The notes: generated from the letters alone by a model not told the origin. A stretch of DNA of 64,000 nucleotides from Maribacter sp. ACAM166 (GCF_005771495.1 NZ_VAUW01000016.1:20095-84094); one strand, 5' to 3'. Shown: positions 46,276-55,096, numbered from the stretch's first letter. Program-made: numbers and translations.

Positions 46276-46292
46276 ACCCAGTTTTAACCATT

Positions 46293-46322
46293 AAAAAAGC
46301 CCGGTATTCACCGGGCTTTTTT
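46293..46322. terminator. Bidirectional terminator after metZ
   Basis: A 13-bp perfect stem (AAAAAAGCCCGGT / ACCGGGCTTTTTT) with a four-base loop serves metZ and the convergent lipoprotein gene. Confidence 0.93.
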
Positions 46323-46342
46323 GTGTTAAATACGTAAAAAAA

Positions 46343-46870
46343 TCACCTAGTTAAGGTCATATTGTACGTAGCACTAACGCTAGTGGTTGCTCCAAATATA
46401 TCTAGAGTCTCATCTAATGTATAGCGGAGTGATATTTTAGAATCAGTAAGATCTGTTATCGCAAAGCCCACTTCTTCTTCACCAGTTCCAAAATATAGGA
46501 TACTTCCACCTAATCTCCACTCATCTGATTCAAAGAAGTCTTCACCTTCTTCTTCCTCTGTTGATGTTTCTCCTAGTATTGTGGTCGTTAATACAGTGGT
46601 GTATGAGCCTTCGCTAGTAACAATTTGTGGTTCTTCTGAGAATGTGACAACCGTGTCAAAATCTTTTCCCATTGCATTAAAAGTGGCTGGGATAGAGGTT
46701 CCATCAAAGTTAGTATCAGATTTGCCATCGGTTGCTTCCAATGCGGTTAGATTCCATGCGCCTATAATGGAAACTTCACTTACACCAGATACACCGTCTT
46801 CATCTTTTGAACACGAAGAGAATACTAAGGTACATACGGCAATTACAGATAATAAGACATATTTTTTCAT
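46343..46870 (-). CDS. Lipocalin-like domain lipoprotein
   Basis: The 175-residue protein has a lipoprotein signal with LVFSSC and a beta-rich mature part that begins IIGAWNLTALEATDG, the usual opening of Bacteroidota lipocalin-like proteins. An acidic loop (TEEEEGEDFFESDEWRLGG) precedes the last strands. Ligand and role are unknown. It interrupts the sulfur region on the opposite strand and is convergent with metZ. Confidence 0.75.
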   Translation of the reverse strand: MKKYVLLSVIAVCTLVFSSCSKDEDGVSGVSEVSIIGAWNLTALEATDGKSDTNFDGTSIPATFNAMGKDFDTVVTFSEEPQIVTSEGSYTTVLTTTILGETSTEEEEGEDFFESDEWRLGGSILYFGTGEEEVGFAITDLTDSKISLRYTLDETLDIFGATTSVSATYNMTLTR

Positions 46871-46937
46871 GAATTGTTTTTTCCGGTTGAATGTAGTAAC
46901 GATAAAATTGATGGCTAAAGTATATTAGCGATATTTT

Positions 46938-46945
46938 TATATTTG
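46938..46945 (+). promoter_or_regulatory. Promoter -7 box for the Rrf2 regulator gene
   Basis: TATATTTG matches TAnnTTTG and ends 14 bases before the ATG, so the leader is only about eight bases. Confidence 0.55.
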
Positions 46946-46959
46946 GCTATCTTAGCATC

Positions 46960-47370
46960 ATGCTCTCCAAAAAGACAAAATATGGGTTAAAGGCCCTTGC
47001 CTATTTAGCCTCACAGCCCGATAGAAAACCTGTTCAGATTTCAGAAATAGCTGAGAAGCAGAATATATCCCAAAAATTTTTGGAAAGTATTCTACTGAGT
47101 CTTCGAAAAACAGGTTTTTTAGGTTCCAAGAAAGGCAAAGGTGGCGGTTACTATTTATTAAAGATACCAGAAGAGATCTCGATGACCGATGTGATGCGAG
47201 TTTTGGAAGGTCCTATTTCTATGGTGCCTTGTGTAAGTTTAAACTTTTATGAAAGTTGTGATGATTGCCCTGATGAACATGCATGTTCTGTTCATAAACT
47301 AATGCTTCAAGTGCGTGATAGTGCTTTAGATGTATATAAAAATAATACACTAAAGGATATTATCTCTTAA
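46960..47370 (+). CDS. Rrf2 family transcriptional regulator
   Basis: The 136-residue protein has a winged helix-turn-helix (about 1-65: YGLKALAYLA, ISEIAEKQNISQKFLESILLSL, KGKGGGYYL) and four cysteines at 91, 100, 103 and 109 in the region where IscR binds a [2Fe-2S] cluster. Related regulators sense cysteine metabolites (CymR) or Fe-S status (IscR). The sulfate-assimilation operon starts 200 bases downstream and carries palindromes suited to a dimer of this type, so a role as its regulator is inferred. Confidence 0.88.
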   Translation: MLSKKTKYGLKALAYLASQPDRKPVQISEIAEKQNISQKFLESILLSLRKTGFLGSKKGKGGGYYLLKIPEEISMTDVMRVLEGPISMVPCVSLNFYESCDDCPDEHACSVHKLMLQVRDSALDVYKNNTLKDIIS

Positions 47371-47454
47371 ATTATACCGTTTTAGTATATCCTTTTTATG
47401 CAATTGTCTTTGATACTGCGAAATATCAAATATTTATAGCTCTTTATTAATAAT

Positions 47455-47471
47455 CTACTAAATCTATAGGG
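47455..47471. promoter_or_regulatory. Putative Rrf2 operator, distal site
   Basis: CTACTAAATCTATAGGG matches 13 of 17 positions of the proximal site at 47535-47551 in the same orientation. Confidence 0.45.
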
Positions 47472-47520
47472 TAATTAGACTTATTGAAGAGTTAGTGAGG
47501 CCTATGTTAAAAATATACGC

Positions 47521-47551
47521 TATTTTTGAAAACCCTATTAAATTAGTAGGG
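47521..47551 (+). promoter_or_regulatory. Promoter and palindromic operator of the sulfate assimilation operon
   Basis: TATTTTTG (47521-47528) matches TAnnTTTG. It is followed by a 19-bp palindrome, CCCTATTAAATTAGTAGGG (47533-47551), symmetric in 16 of 18 arm positions plus a T-G pair. The palindrome covers the predicted transcript start, a position suited to repression by the adjacent Rrf2 protein. Confidence 0.6.
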
Positions 47552-47572
47552 TAATAAAAATTGGATTAAGAG

Positions 47573-47836
47573 ATGATTGCAGATCAACTTATTTTTAATA
47601 AAAAAGAGACCAAAACAACGTATCAGGATGATAAGACATCTGAAAAACCTTTACGTAGTATCGCCAAGGCATTTAGCTGGAGGGTGATAGGTACTTTAGA
47701 TACGTTGATTATATCGTACATACTAACAGGTGAAATTTCGGTAGCTGCCTCAATTGCCTCAATAGATTTTGTAACGAAAATGGTGTTATACTTTTTTCAC
47801 GAGCGCTTTTGGAATTTAATTAATTGGGGTAAATAA
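47573..47836 (+). CDS. DUF2061 small membrane protein
   Basis: The 87-residue protein has a polar N-terminus and the DUF2061 signature (SIAKAFSWRVIGTLDTLIISYI) with two hydrophobic helices (about 39-54 and 60-76), ending FFHERFWNLINWGK. Its function is unknown. It is the first gene of the cysH-cysD-cysN-sir operon, 15 bases before cysH, which suggests a membrane role connected with sulfate or sulfite handling; this is only guilt by association. Confidence 0.82.
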   Translation: MIADQLIFNKKETKTTYQDDKTSEKPLRSIAKAFSWRVIGTLDTLIISYILTGEISVAASIASIDFVTKMVLYFFHERFWNLINWGK

Positions 47837-47851
47837 AAGAGAGAAGGTATT

Positions 47852-48475
47852 ATGGCACTAACAGAGGTACAAGTTCAAAAATTGAATGTTCAGTTTAAGG
47901 GTATTCCACCGGAAGAAATAGTTTCATGGGCAGTGAAACATGGTCATGCCCCAGTAGTGACTACTAATTTTAGGCCTTATGAAGTGGCTATTTTGCATGC
48001 GGTATCTGAGGTGCGTAGTGATATTCCTGTAGTTTGGTGCGATACTGGGTATAATACTTCTAACACCTATAAGCACGCTGAAGAATTGACAACGAAATTA
48101 AACTTGAATATTCAATTGTATGTTCCCAAACAAACAACGGCACATAGAGATGCTGTTATGGGAATTCCGCAAATTGATGATCCCCGACATGGGGAGTTTA
48201 CTGAGCAAGTGAAACTAGAACCTTTTAAAAGGGCGATGTTAGATTTTAAACCAGATGTATGGTTTACAAATCTTAGAAAAGGACAAACTGCCTTACGTGA
48301 TAGTTTAGATATTTTAAGCTTAAGTAAAGCCGGTGTTCTAAAGGTGAGTCCTTTTTACCATTGGAACGATACGCAGTTAGATACCTATTTAAAAAAATAT
48401 AAACTTCCCAATGAGCATAACTATTTTGACCCGACAAAGGTGTTGGAGAATAGAGAATGTGGATTACATAGTTAA
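47852..48475 (+). CDS. cysH: Phosphoadenylyl-sulfate reductase (CysH family)
   Basis: The 207-residue enzyme reduces activated sulfate to sulfite with thioredoxin. It shows the adenylyl-sulfate reductase fold (VTTNFRPYEVAILHAV, WCDTGYNTSNTYKHAE) and the C-terminal catalytic ECGLHS. The CC and CxxC pairs that bind [4Fe-4S] in APS reductases are missing, so it looks like the cluster-free type normally acting on PAPS. No APS kinase gene is seen in the operon, which leaves the true substrate open. Confidence 0.88.
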   Translation: MALTEVQVQKLNVQFKGIPPEEIVSWAVKHGHAPVVTTNFRPYEVAILHAVSEVRSDIPVVWCDTGYNTSNTYKHAEELTTKLNLNIQLYVPKQTTAHRDAVMGIPQIDDPRHGEFTEQVKLEPFKRAMLDFKPDVWFTNLRKGQTALRDSLDILSLSKAGVLKVSPFYHWNDTQLDTYLKKYKLPNEHNYFDPTKVLENRECGLHS

Positions 48476-48522
48476 TAAAGGGACGGAAAAGAATACATAT
48501 AATTTATCTAAGAAAAAGCATA

Positions 48523-49473
48523 ATGAGTAATACAAGTATAGAATTAGAATTAAAACCTCAGCTTGAACTTTTAAGAGATACGGCACATATTAATGCCCTA
48601 GAGAATGAAGCTATTTATATTATAAGGGAGGTTGCTGCTCAATTTGAGAAGCCAGTTCTTTTATTTTCTGGAGGTAAAGATTCTATCACATTGGTTCGTT
48701 TGGCACAAAAAGCTTTTTGGCCTTCAAAAATACCCTTCCCGTTAATGCATATTGATACAGGGCATAATTTTCCTGAAACGGTAGAATTTAGAGATCGATT
48801 GGTAAAAGAATTGGGCTTAGAGCTCATCGTACGAAATGTACAGGATTCTATAGACCAAGGAAAAGTAAAAGAAGAGTCGGGCAGGTATTCTAGTAGAAAT
48901 AGTCTACAGACCACGACCTTATTAGATGCTATCGAGGAATTTAAGTTCGATGCCTGTATTGGAGGAGCACGCAGAGATGAGGAGAAAGCACGGGCTAAGG
49001 AACGTATATTTTCAGTTCGTGATGATTTCGGACAATGGGATGAGCGTAATCAGCGTCCGGAGTTGTTTGATATGTTGAACGGTCAAATAGAATTAGGTCA
49101 GAATGTACGTGTATTCCCAATATCTAACTGGACAGAATTAGATGTATGGTCGTATATCAAAGAAGAAGAAATTGAAATTCCGTCTATCTACTTTGCGCAC
49201 AAGCGTAAAACCTTCTTAAGGGATGGTATGATTTGGTCTGCGGAAGATGAAATCGTTTTTAGGGAAGAAGATGAGGTAGTAGAAGAGCGATTGGTGCGTT
49301 TCCGTACCGTAGGTGATATGTCTTGCACGGCGGCTGTATTATCTGATGCTGTAAGTATCGACAAAGTGGTAGAAGAAATTAGGGATTCCACTATTTCGGA
49401 ACGAGGTGCACGTATCGATGATAAACGGTCTGAGGCTGCTATGGAAAAAAGAAAACAACAAGGATATTTTTGA
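48523..49473 (+). CDS. cysD: Sulfate adenylyltransferase subunit 2
   Basis: The 316-residue catalytic subunit forms APS from sulfate and ATP with CysN. It has the ATP pyrophosphatase P-loop LLFSGGKDSIT, GGARRDEEKARAKERIFS and the DFGQWDERNQRPELF segment of CysD. It is the third gene in the operon, 47 bases after cysH. Confidence 0.95.
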   Translation: MSNTSIELELKPQLELLRDTAHINALENEAIYIIREVAAQFEKPVLLFSGGKDSITLVRLAQKAFWPSKIPFPLMHIDTGHNFPETVEFRDRLVKELGLELIVRNVQDSIDQGKVKEESGRYSSRNSLQTTTLLDAIEEFKFDACIGGARRDEEKARAKERIFSVRDDFGQWDERNQRPELFDMLNGQIELGQNVRVFPISNWTELDVWSYIKEEEIEIPSIYFAHKRKTFLRDGMIWSAEDEIVFREEDEVVEERLVRFRTVGDMSCTAAVLSDAVSIDKVVEEIRDSTISERGARIDDKRSEAAMEKRKQQGYF

Positions 49474-49489
49474 AATTTTCAATTGAGAA

Positions 49490-49573
49490 TTTAGCTCTTA
49501 GCTTCTGGCTATTGAGCGATAAAATGAAATAATAATAAAAGCCAACAGCAAATAGCTAAAGGCTAACAGCTTA
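49490..49573. repeat. Imperfect inverted repeat between cysD and cysN
   Basis: TTAGCTCTTAGCTTCTGGCT at the left and AGCCAACAGCAAATAGCTAA followed by AGGCTAACAGC at the right are imperfect inverse copies, rich in GCTNTTAGC words. It fills the 103-base gap in an otherwise compact operon and reads as inserted intergenic repeat DNA. Confidence 0.5.
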
Positions 49574-49576
49574 AGA

Positions 49577-50824
49577 ATGGAAGTACTAAAAATAGCAACA
49601 GCAGGAAGTGTAGATGATGGTAAGAGTACCTTAATCGGTAGAATTTTGTATGATACAAAATCTCTGACAAGTGATAAGTTAGAAGCCATTGAAAAGACCA
49701 GTAAGCAGAAAGGGTATGATTATTTAGATTTCTCTTTGGCGACAGATGGTCTTGTAGCAGAACGTGAGCAGGGTATAACAATAGACGTTGCCCATATCTA
49801 TTTTTCAACGGCAAAGAAAAGTTACATCATTGCAGACACGCCTGGCCACGTAGAGTATACACGTAATATGGTTACAGGTGCATCTACTTCACAAGCGGCC
49901 ATTATTTTAATTGATGCACGAAAAGGAGTTATCGAGCAGACCAATAGACATTTTTTTATCAACAATTTGTTACGCATCAAAGATGTTGTCGTAGCAATCA
50001 ATAAAATGGACTTGGTAGATTATTCTGAAGAAAAGTATAATGCCATTAAAGCCGATTTTGAACAATTGATGGCTAAGCGTGATTATCAAGATCAAAAAAT
50101 AACGTTTATCCCTGTCAGTGCATTAAAGGGTGATAATGTGGTAAATAAATCTAATAAGACACCTTGGTACATAGGTCAAACACTTTTAGAACACTTTGAG
50201 TCTTTAGATAGAAAAGACATTTTTAATGTGGGTACACCACGTTTTCCAGTGCAGTATGTGATTCGTCCAAAAACGGATGAGCATCATGATTTTAGAGGAT
50301 TTGCTGGTAAAGTTTATGGAGGTGAATTAAGTGTGGGTGATGAGGTAGTTGCACTTCCGTCACAAACACGATCTAAAATAAAAGAAATTTATTTCCATGA
50401 CAAGAAATATAAAACAGCTTCAAGAAGGTCATCGGTTACCATAACCTTAGAAGATGAAATTAATCTAAGTCGTGGTGACATGTTAGTGAAAGTTGATGAC
50501 TTACCTACTGTAGATAAGCAATTTACCGCTACTATCTCTTGGATGGATTCATTGCCTTTGGCAGTAGGAAATAAATATATTGTTCAACATGGTGTCAATA
50601 AAGTGTTGGCTAAAGTTGAGCAAGTTCATCATAAGATTGCGCCAGATTATTCAGGTATCGATGCAGAAACCGAATCATTGGGTATGAATGATATTGCTAA
50701 GGTAAGTTTCCGTTTGAACAAACCAATTTTCTATGATCAATTCAAAAATCATAGAACAAATGGTTCGTTTATAATAATTGATACCAAATCAAATAGTACG
50801 GTAGGGGCAGGCTTCATAAGCTAA
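49577..50824 (+). CDS. cysN: Sulfate adenylyltransferase subunit 1 (GTPase)
   Basis: The 415-residue GTPase drives APS formation. EF-Tu-like motifs are intact: GSVDDGKST, DTPGH and NKMD, and the effector region EREQGITIDVAHIYF. Two beta-barrel domains follow. The length is that of CysN alone; there is no fused APS kinase (CysC) domain. It is the fourth gene in the operon. Confidence 0.95.
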   Translation: MEVLKIATAGSVDDGKSTLIGRILYDTKSLTSDKLEAIEKTSKQKGYDYLDFSLATDGLVAEREQGITIDVAHIYFSTAKKSYIIADTPGHVEYTRNMVTGASTSQAAIILIDARKGVIEQTNRHFFINNLLRIKDVVVAINKMDLVDYSEEKYNAIKADFEQLMAKRDYQDQKITFIPVSALKGDNVVNKSNKTPWYIGQTLLEHFESLDRKDIFNVGTPRFPVQYVIRPKTDEHHDFRGFAGKVYGGELSVGDEVVALPSQTRSKIKEIYFHDKKYKTASRRSSVTITLEDEINLSRGDMLVKVDDLPTVDKQFTATISWMDSLPLAVGNKYIVQHGVNKVLAKVEQVHHKIAPDYSGIDAETESLGMNDIAKVSFRLNKPIFYDQFKNHRTNGSFIIIDTKSNSTVGAGFIS

Positions 50825-50869
50825 TACAAGCATTAACCGATATAGGAAGAAGTTTTTTTACTTTTATAA

Positions 50870-50886
50870 CCTATAAAGTCCATAGG
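50870..50886. promoter_or_regulatory. Possible second Rrf2-type operator before sir
   Basis: CCTATAAAGTCCATAGG is a 17-bp partial palindrome (six of eight arm pairs) with the CCTAT/ATAGG ends of the operators at 47.5 kb. It lies in the 117-base gap between cysN and sir. Confidence 0.35.
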
Positions 50887-50941
50887 AAATATAGATAATA
50901 AACTTAGTGCGGATTACGCAGTACTAAATACGAGAAAAGGA

Positions 50942-53032
50942 ATGCAGAGTTTTAGAACAGAAATAGAAAATCAAGTAGTTGCAAAGGATATTTTAGAATT
51001 GGAACGCAAGATTCATGAGTTCCATGGTGGTAAATTAGATGAAGAGAAGTTTAGAAGTCTTCGTTTGGCACGTGGTGTCTATGGCCAACGTCAAGAAGGA
51101 GTTCAAATGATCCGTATAAAATTGCCTTATGGTAAAGTAACTTCTAAGCAATTGCTGCGTATTTGTGATGTATCCGATGAATATTCTACAGGTAGATTGC
51201 ATATTACGACACGTCAAGATATTCAAATTCATTATGTGGATTTGAATAGGACTCCTGAGCTATGGTCGCAATTGGAAAAGGATGATATTACACTAAGGGA
51301 AGCTTGTGGAAATACAGTACGTAATGTGACAGCTAGTGAAACAGCAGGTGTTGATGTGGATGAGCCTTTTGATGTATCACCCTATGCACATGCCCTATTT
51401 CAGTACTTTCTTAGAAATCCTGTTAGCCAAGAAATGGGCCGTAAGTTCAAGGTTTCGTTTTCTGCAAGTGATGCCGATACCGGACTTTCATACATGCATG
51501 ATTTAGGATTTATTGCAAAACTTCAGAATGGAGAACCTGGTTTTAAGGTCATGTTGGGTGGTGGTTTAGGCTCACAACCTAGACATGCAGATGAATTGTA
51601 TAGTTTCTTGCCAGCGGACCAAATTATTCCTTTAATGGAAACCGTGGTACGCGTTTTTGACCGGTATGGTGAGCGTAAGAGTAGAGCAAAGGCCAGAATG
51701 AAATTCTTATTGAAGGATTTAGGTTTAGACGGATTTAAAGAATTATTGGCTGCTGAAAAAACGGCGGTACCTTTTGATTCTTTTCCGATTGATGCTGATG
51801 GGTATCCAAAAATAAAAGTAGCTGCTCTAGAAGTACCGAGTGTAGAAATAGCTGATGCAAAAGAATTTGAACAGTGGAAATCTACCAATGTAATAAAGCA
51901 AAAACAACCAGGTTTTATAGCTATTGGTATCAAGGTGTTATTAGGAGATTTTTATACGGATAAAGCTCGTTTATTGGCAGGTTTGGTTCAGAAATATGCA
52001 GCTGGTGAGATTCGATTATCGTTACGTCAAAATATTCTGATTCCATTCGTAAAAAAAGCGCATATAGAATTTTTCTATACTGAATTGAAAAAATTAGGGT
52101 TTACGGATGCGGGTTATAACAAAGCAGTAGACATAACAGCTTGCCCTGGTACAGATACTTGTAACCTAGGTATTACTAGTAGTACAGGTATTGCAGAAGA
52201 ATTGGAGCGTGTCATAAAAACAGAATTCCCGGACTACATTAATAATGAAGATGTAGTGATAAAAATTAGCGGATGTATGAATGCCTGTGGTCAACACAAC
52301 ATGGCCAATATCGGTTTTCAAGGAATGTCTGTACGTACGAAAGATAAATTAGTGGCACCTGCATTACAGGTATTGTTAGGTGGAAGCAATGATGGGAACG
52401 GTCAAGGGAGATTTGCAGATAAGGTAGTGAAAGTGCCTAGTAAAAGAGGACCGGAAGCCTTGCGTTTAATTTTGAATGATTTTGATGCTAATGGTGGCGA
52501 ATTATCTTTCCCTGATTATTATGCAGAAAAAGGACAAATGTATTTTTATGAATTTCTAACGCCGTTATCATCAGTAGATGATTTAAGCGCAGAAGATTTT
52601 ATTGACTGGGGTAATACAGAACGTTATGAAAAAGCAATTGGAGTTGGTGAATGTGCCGGAGTTGTCATTGATTTGATTGCAACCCTACTTTTTGAAAGTG
52701 AGGAAAAAATTCAGAATGCGCAAGATATGTTAGACGCAGAAAAATGGTCGGCCAGTATTTATCATGCTTATTCATCGATGGTGAACTCTGCTAAGGCGAT
52801 GTTGACATCAGAAAATACCAAGGTGAATACGCATGTAAGTATTATAAAAGATTTTGACGAGAAGTTCGTTGCCGATGGTAGAATATCTGTTGATGGCGGA
52901 TTTGAAAAAATGGTGCTTCAATTGAACCAAAATGAACCTTCAAAAACTTTTGCAGAGTCATATATAAAGAATGCTAAATTATTTTTAGAAACCGTTGCGA
53001 AATTCCGACAGCAAGAATTGGCAGAAGTATAG
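50942..53032 (+). CDS. sir: Sulfite reductase (ferredoxin-type) with C-terminal HEPN domain
   Basis: The 696-residue protein has the duplicated nitrite/sulfite reductase ferredoxin half-domains (about 45-540). The siroheme-[4Fe-4S] cysteines are Cys401 and Cys407 (ACPGTDTCNLG) and Cys445 and Cys449 (SGCMNACGQ). It reduces sulfite to sulfide with six electrons. About 150 C-terminal residues (545-696) are helical and match a HEPN domain (EKWSASIYHAYSSMVNSAKA), which is foreign to classical sulfite reductases. The siroheme methylase and a ferredoxin-NADP reductase follow directly. Confidence 0.92.
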   Translation: MQSFRTEIENQVVAKDILELERKIHEFHGGKLDEEKFRSLRLARGVYGQRQEGVQMIRIKLPYGKVTSKQLLRICDVSDEYSTGRLHITTRQDIQIHYVDLNRTPELWSQLEKDDITLREACGNTVRNVTASETAGVDVDEPFDVSPYAHALFQYFLRNPVSQEMGRKFKVSFSASDADTGLSYMHDLGFIAKLQNGEPGFKVMLGGGLGSQPRHADELYSFLPADQIIPLMETVVRVFDRYGERKSRAKARMKFLLKDLGLDGFKELLAAEKTAVPFDSFPIDADGYPKIKVAALEVPSVEIADAKEFEQWKSTNVIKQKQPGFIAIGIKVLLGDFYTDKARLLAGLVQKYAAGEIRLSLRQNILIPFVKKAHIEFFYTELKKLGFTDAGYNKAVDITACPGTDTCNLGITSSTGIAEELERVIKTEFPDYINNEDVVIKISGCMNACGQHNMANIGFQGMSVRTKDKLVAPALQVLLGGSNDGNGQGRFADKVVKVPSKRGPEALRLILNDFDANGGELSFPDYYAEKGQMYFYEFLTPLSSVDDLSAEDFIDWGNTERYEKAIGVGECAGVVIDLIATLLFESEEKIQNAQDMLDAEKWSASIYHAYSSMVNSAKAMLTSENTKVNTHVSIIKDFDEKFVADGRISVDGGFEKMVLQLNQNEPSKTFAESYIKNAKLFLETVAKFRQQELAEV

Positions 53033-53035
53033 GCA

Positions 53036-53851
53036 ATGGCAGAAACAAATCTAAATCATATTAAACAGCCTAGGTTGACCGTAGTAGGGGCAGGACCTGG
53101 GGATATAGAACTCATCACTTTAAAAGCAATCAAGGCTTTGGAGAATGCAGATGTAGTATTGTATGATGCCTTGGTGAACGAAGAACTATTGGCATACGCG
53201 AAGAATGCCGAGTTGATATTCGTAGGCAAGCGTAAGGGTTGTTATGCATACCAACAAGAGCAAATCAATGAGCTTATTGTAAGTAGAGCAAAATCTCAAG
53301 GACATGTGGTACGATTAAAAGGAGGTGATCCTTTCGTTTTCGGCCGTGGATCTGAAGAAATGGAGTATGCAGCGACCTTCGGGTTAGACGTTAATATGGT
53401 GCCAGGTATTTCATCAAGTTTAAGTGTCCCTGCGTATCAAAATATACCAGTAACTAAAAGAGGCGCGGCAGAAAGTTTTTGGGTAATTACCGGAACCACA
53501 AAAGAACACAAATTGTCTGCAGATGTAGCACTGGCTGCTAAAAGTAGTGCAACTGTGGTAATTTTAATGGGGATGTCCAAGCTCCCCCAAATCGTAGAAT
53601 TATTTAAAAGTGAAGGCAAGTCTGAAACACCAATTGCTATCATTCAAAATGGTACCCGAGATAATGAAAAATTGGGTATTGGAACCATTGAAACAATTGT
53701 ACAGGTGGTTGAGAAAAATAAACTATCAAATCCCGCTATTATTATAATTGGGGAAGTCGTGAAGCATAGAGAGTCATTGATTAAAGCAAAAAATACCTAT
53801 GCTAAGAATACTGTTGTTCGACCTATACTAGACGGCATATTAGATTGGTAA
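53036..53851 (+). CDS. cobA: Uroporphyrinogen-III C-methyltransferase
   Basis: The 271-residue enzyme methylates uroporphyrinogen III twice to precorrin-2, the siroheme precursor. VGAGPGDIELITLKA, LYDALV, RLKGGDPFVFGRGSEE and VVPGISSS-like segments (here NMVPGISSSL) are typical. It starts three bases after sir, which needs siroheme. The oxidase and ferrochelatase steps (CysG N-terminal type) are not fused to it and must be encoded elsewhere. Confidence 0.93.
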   Translation: MAETNLNHIKQPRLTVVGAGPGDIELITLKAIKALENADVVLYDALVNEELLAYAKNAELIFVGKRKGCYAYQQEQINELIVSRAKSQGHVVRLKGGDPFVFGRGSEEMEYAATFGLDVNMVPGISSSLSVPAYQNIPVTKRGAAESFWVITGTTKEHKLSADVALAAKSSATVVILMGMSKLPQIVELFKSEGKSETPIAIIQNGTRDNEKLGIGTIETIVQVVEKNKLSNPAIIIIGEVVKHRESLIKAKNTYAKNTVVRPILDGILDW

Positions 53852-53979
53852 ATGCACACAGTACGAAGTGATGAGTAATCAGTGATAGGTGAAATGTTAA
53901 ATTAACAGGAATGAAAAGGTAGCGTCTATTGAGGTACAAACTTGGTGCTAACCACTTAAGACTAAAGAAAAAGGGAAGT

Positions 53980-55041
53980 ATGATTAAAACAGATATGCTC
54001 ATAATAGGGGCGGGACCAACCGGATTATTTACGGTATTTGAAGCGGGATTATTGAAATTGAAAACGCATTTAATTGACGCACTCGCACAACCAGGTGGTC
54101 AATGTTCAGAGATATATCCTAAAAAACCAATTTATGATATTCCGGCATTTACAGAAATTTTGGCTGGTGACTTGGTGCGCAATTTAATGGAGCAAATAAA
54201 GCCTTTTGAGCCTGGTTTTACGTTAGGTGAAAGAGCCGAGACGCTAGATAAATTAGAGGATGGTTCATTTGTGGTAACTACAAACAAAGGAACGAAGCAT
54301 AATGCACCAGTCGTCGTAATTGCAGGTGGCTTAGGTTCTTTTGAGCCTAGAAAACCACCAATTTCCAACATTGTAAATTTCGAGGATACTGGAGTTTCTT
54401 ATATGATTAAGGACCCTGAGTTGTATCGAGATAAAAAAATTGTTATTGCTGGTGGAGGAGATTCTGCCTTGGATTGGGCAATTTTTCTAACGGATGTTGC
54501 CTCTGAAGTAACCTTGGTTCACAGAAGAGATGAGTTTAGAGGTGCTTTGGATTCCGTTAAAAAGGCAGCTGAACTAGCTAAATTGGGTAAAATTATGTTG
54601 GTTACAAAAGCTGAGGTTAAAGAGTTGTATGGTACGAACCATCTTGAAGCGGTAATTCTTAAACATACAGATAAAGATAAAGAAGATACGTATTTAGAAG
54701 TAGATCATTTTATTCCACTATTTGGACTTTCGCCTAAATTAGGACCGATAGGTGGCTGGGGACTGGAAATAGAGAAAAATGCAATTAAGGTCAATAATGC
54801 AAAAGACTACCAGACCAATATACCTGGGGTTTATGCGATTGGTGACGTAAATACCTACGAAGGAAAGTTAAAATTGATTTTATCAGGTTTTCATGAGGCT
54901 GCAGTGATGTGTCAGTTTGCATACCAACAAATCAATCCGGGAAAAAGATATGTTATGAAATATACTACCGTAGGTGGTGTAGAAGGATTTGATGGTTCTA
55001 AAAAAGAAGCCAAAAAAGAAGTAGTACAACGTATTTTATAA
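53980..55041 (+). CDS. Ferredoxin-NADP+ reductase, thioredoxin-reductase-like
   Basis: The 353-residue flavoprotein has two dinucleotide folds (IIGAGPTGLFTVFEAG for FAD, IAGGGDSALDW for NADPH) and the overall plan of TrxR-like ferredoxin-NADP reductases. The redox CxxC of thioredoxin reductases is missing. It probably passes NADPH electrons via ferredoxin to the sulfite reductase in the same operon. The ATG at 53980 fits the FAD motif; the upstream in-frame extension is unlikely. Confidence 0.88.
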   Translation: MIKTDMLIIGAGPTGLFTVFEAGLLKLKTHLIDALAQPGGQCSEIYPKKPIYDIPAFTEILAGDLVRNLMEQIKPFEPGFTLGERAETLDKLEDGSFVVTTNKGTKHNAPVVVIAGGLGSFEPRKPPISNIVNFEDTGVSYMIKDPELYRDKKIVIAGGGDSALDWAIFLTDVASEVTLVHRRDEFRGALDSVKKAAELAKLGKIMLVTKAEVKELYGTNHLEAVILKHTDKDKEDTYLEVDHFIPLFGLSPKLGPIGGWGLEIEKNAIKVNNAKDYQTNIPGVYAIGDVNTYEGKLKLILSGFHEAAVMCQFAYQQINPGKRYVMKYTTVGGVEGFDGSKKEAKKEVVQRIL

Positions 55042-55061
55042 GGTAAATATACGATGAGTAA

Positions 55062-55096
55062 AACCTCTGAATACTTCAACGTTTCAGAGGTTTTTT
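55062..55096 (+). terminator. Terminator of the sulfate assimilation operon
   Basis: A perfect 10-bp stem (AACCTCTGAA / TTCAGAGGTT) is followed by a T tract, 20 bases after the reductase stop. Confidence 0.9.

Noticed and set aside
50942..53032. HEPN domain as sign of a toxin-antitoxin system
   Set aside because: It is fused to a complete sulfite reductase in a metabolic operon and no antitoxin-like gene is adjacent.
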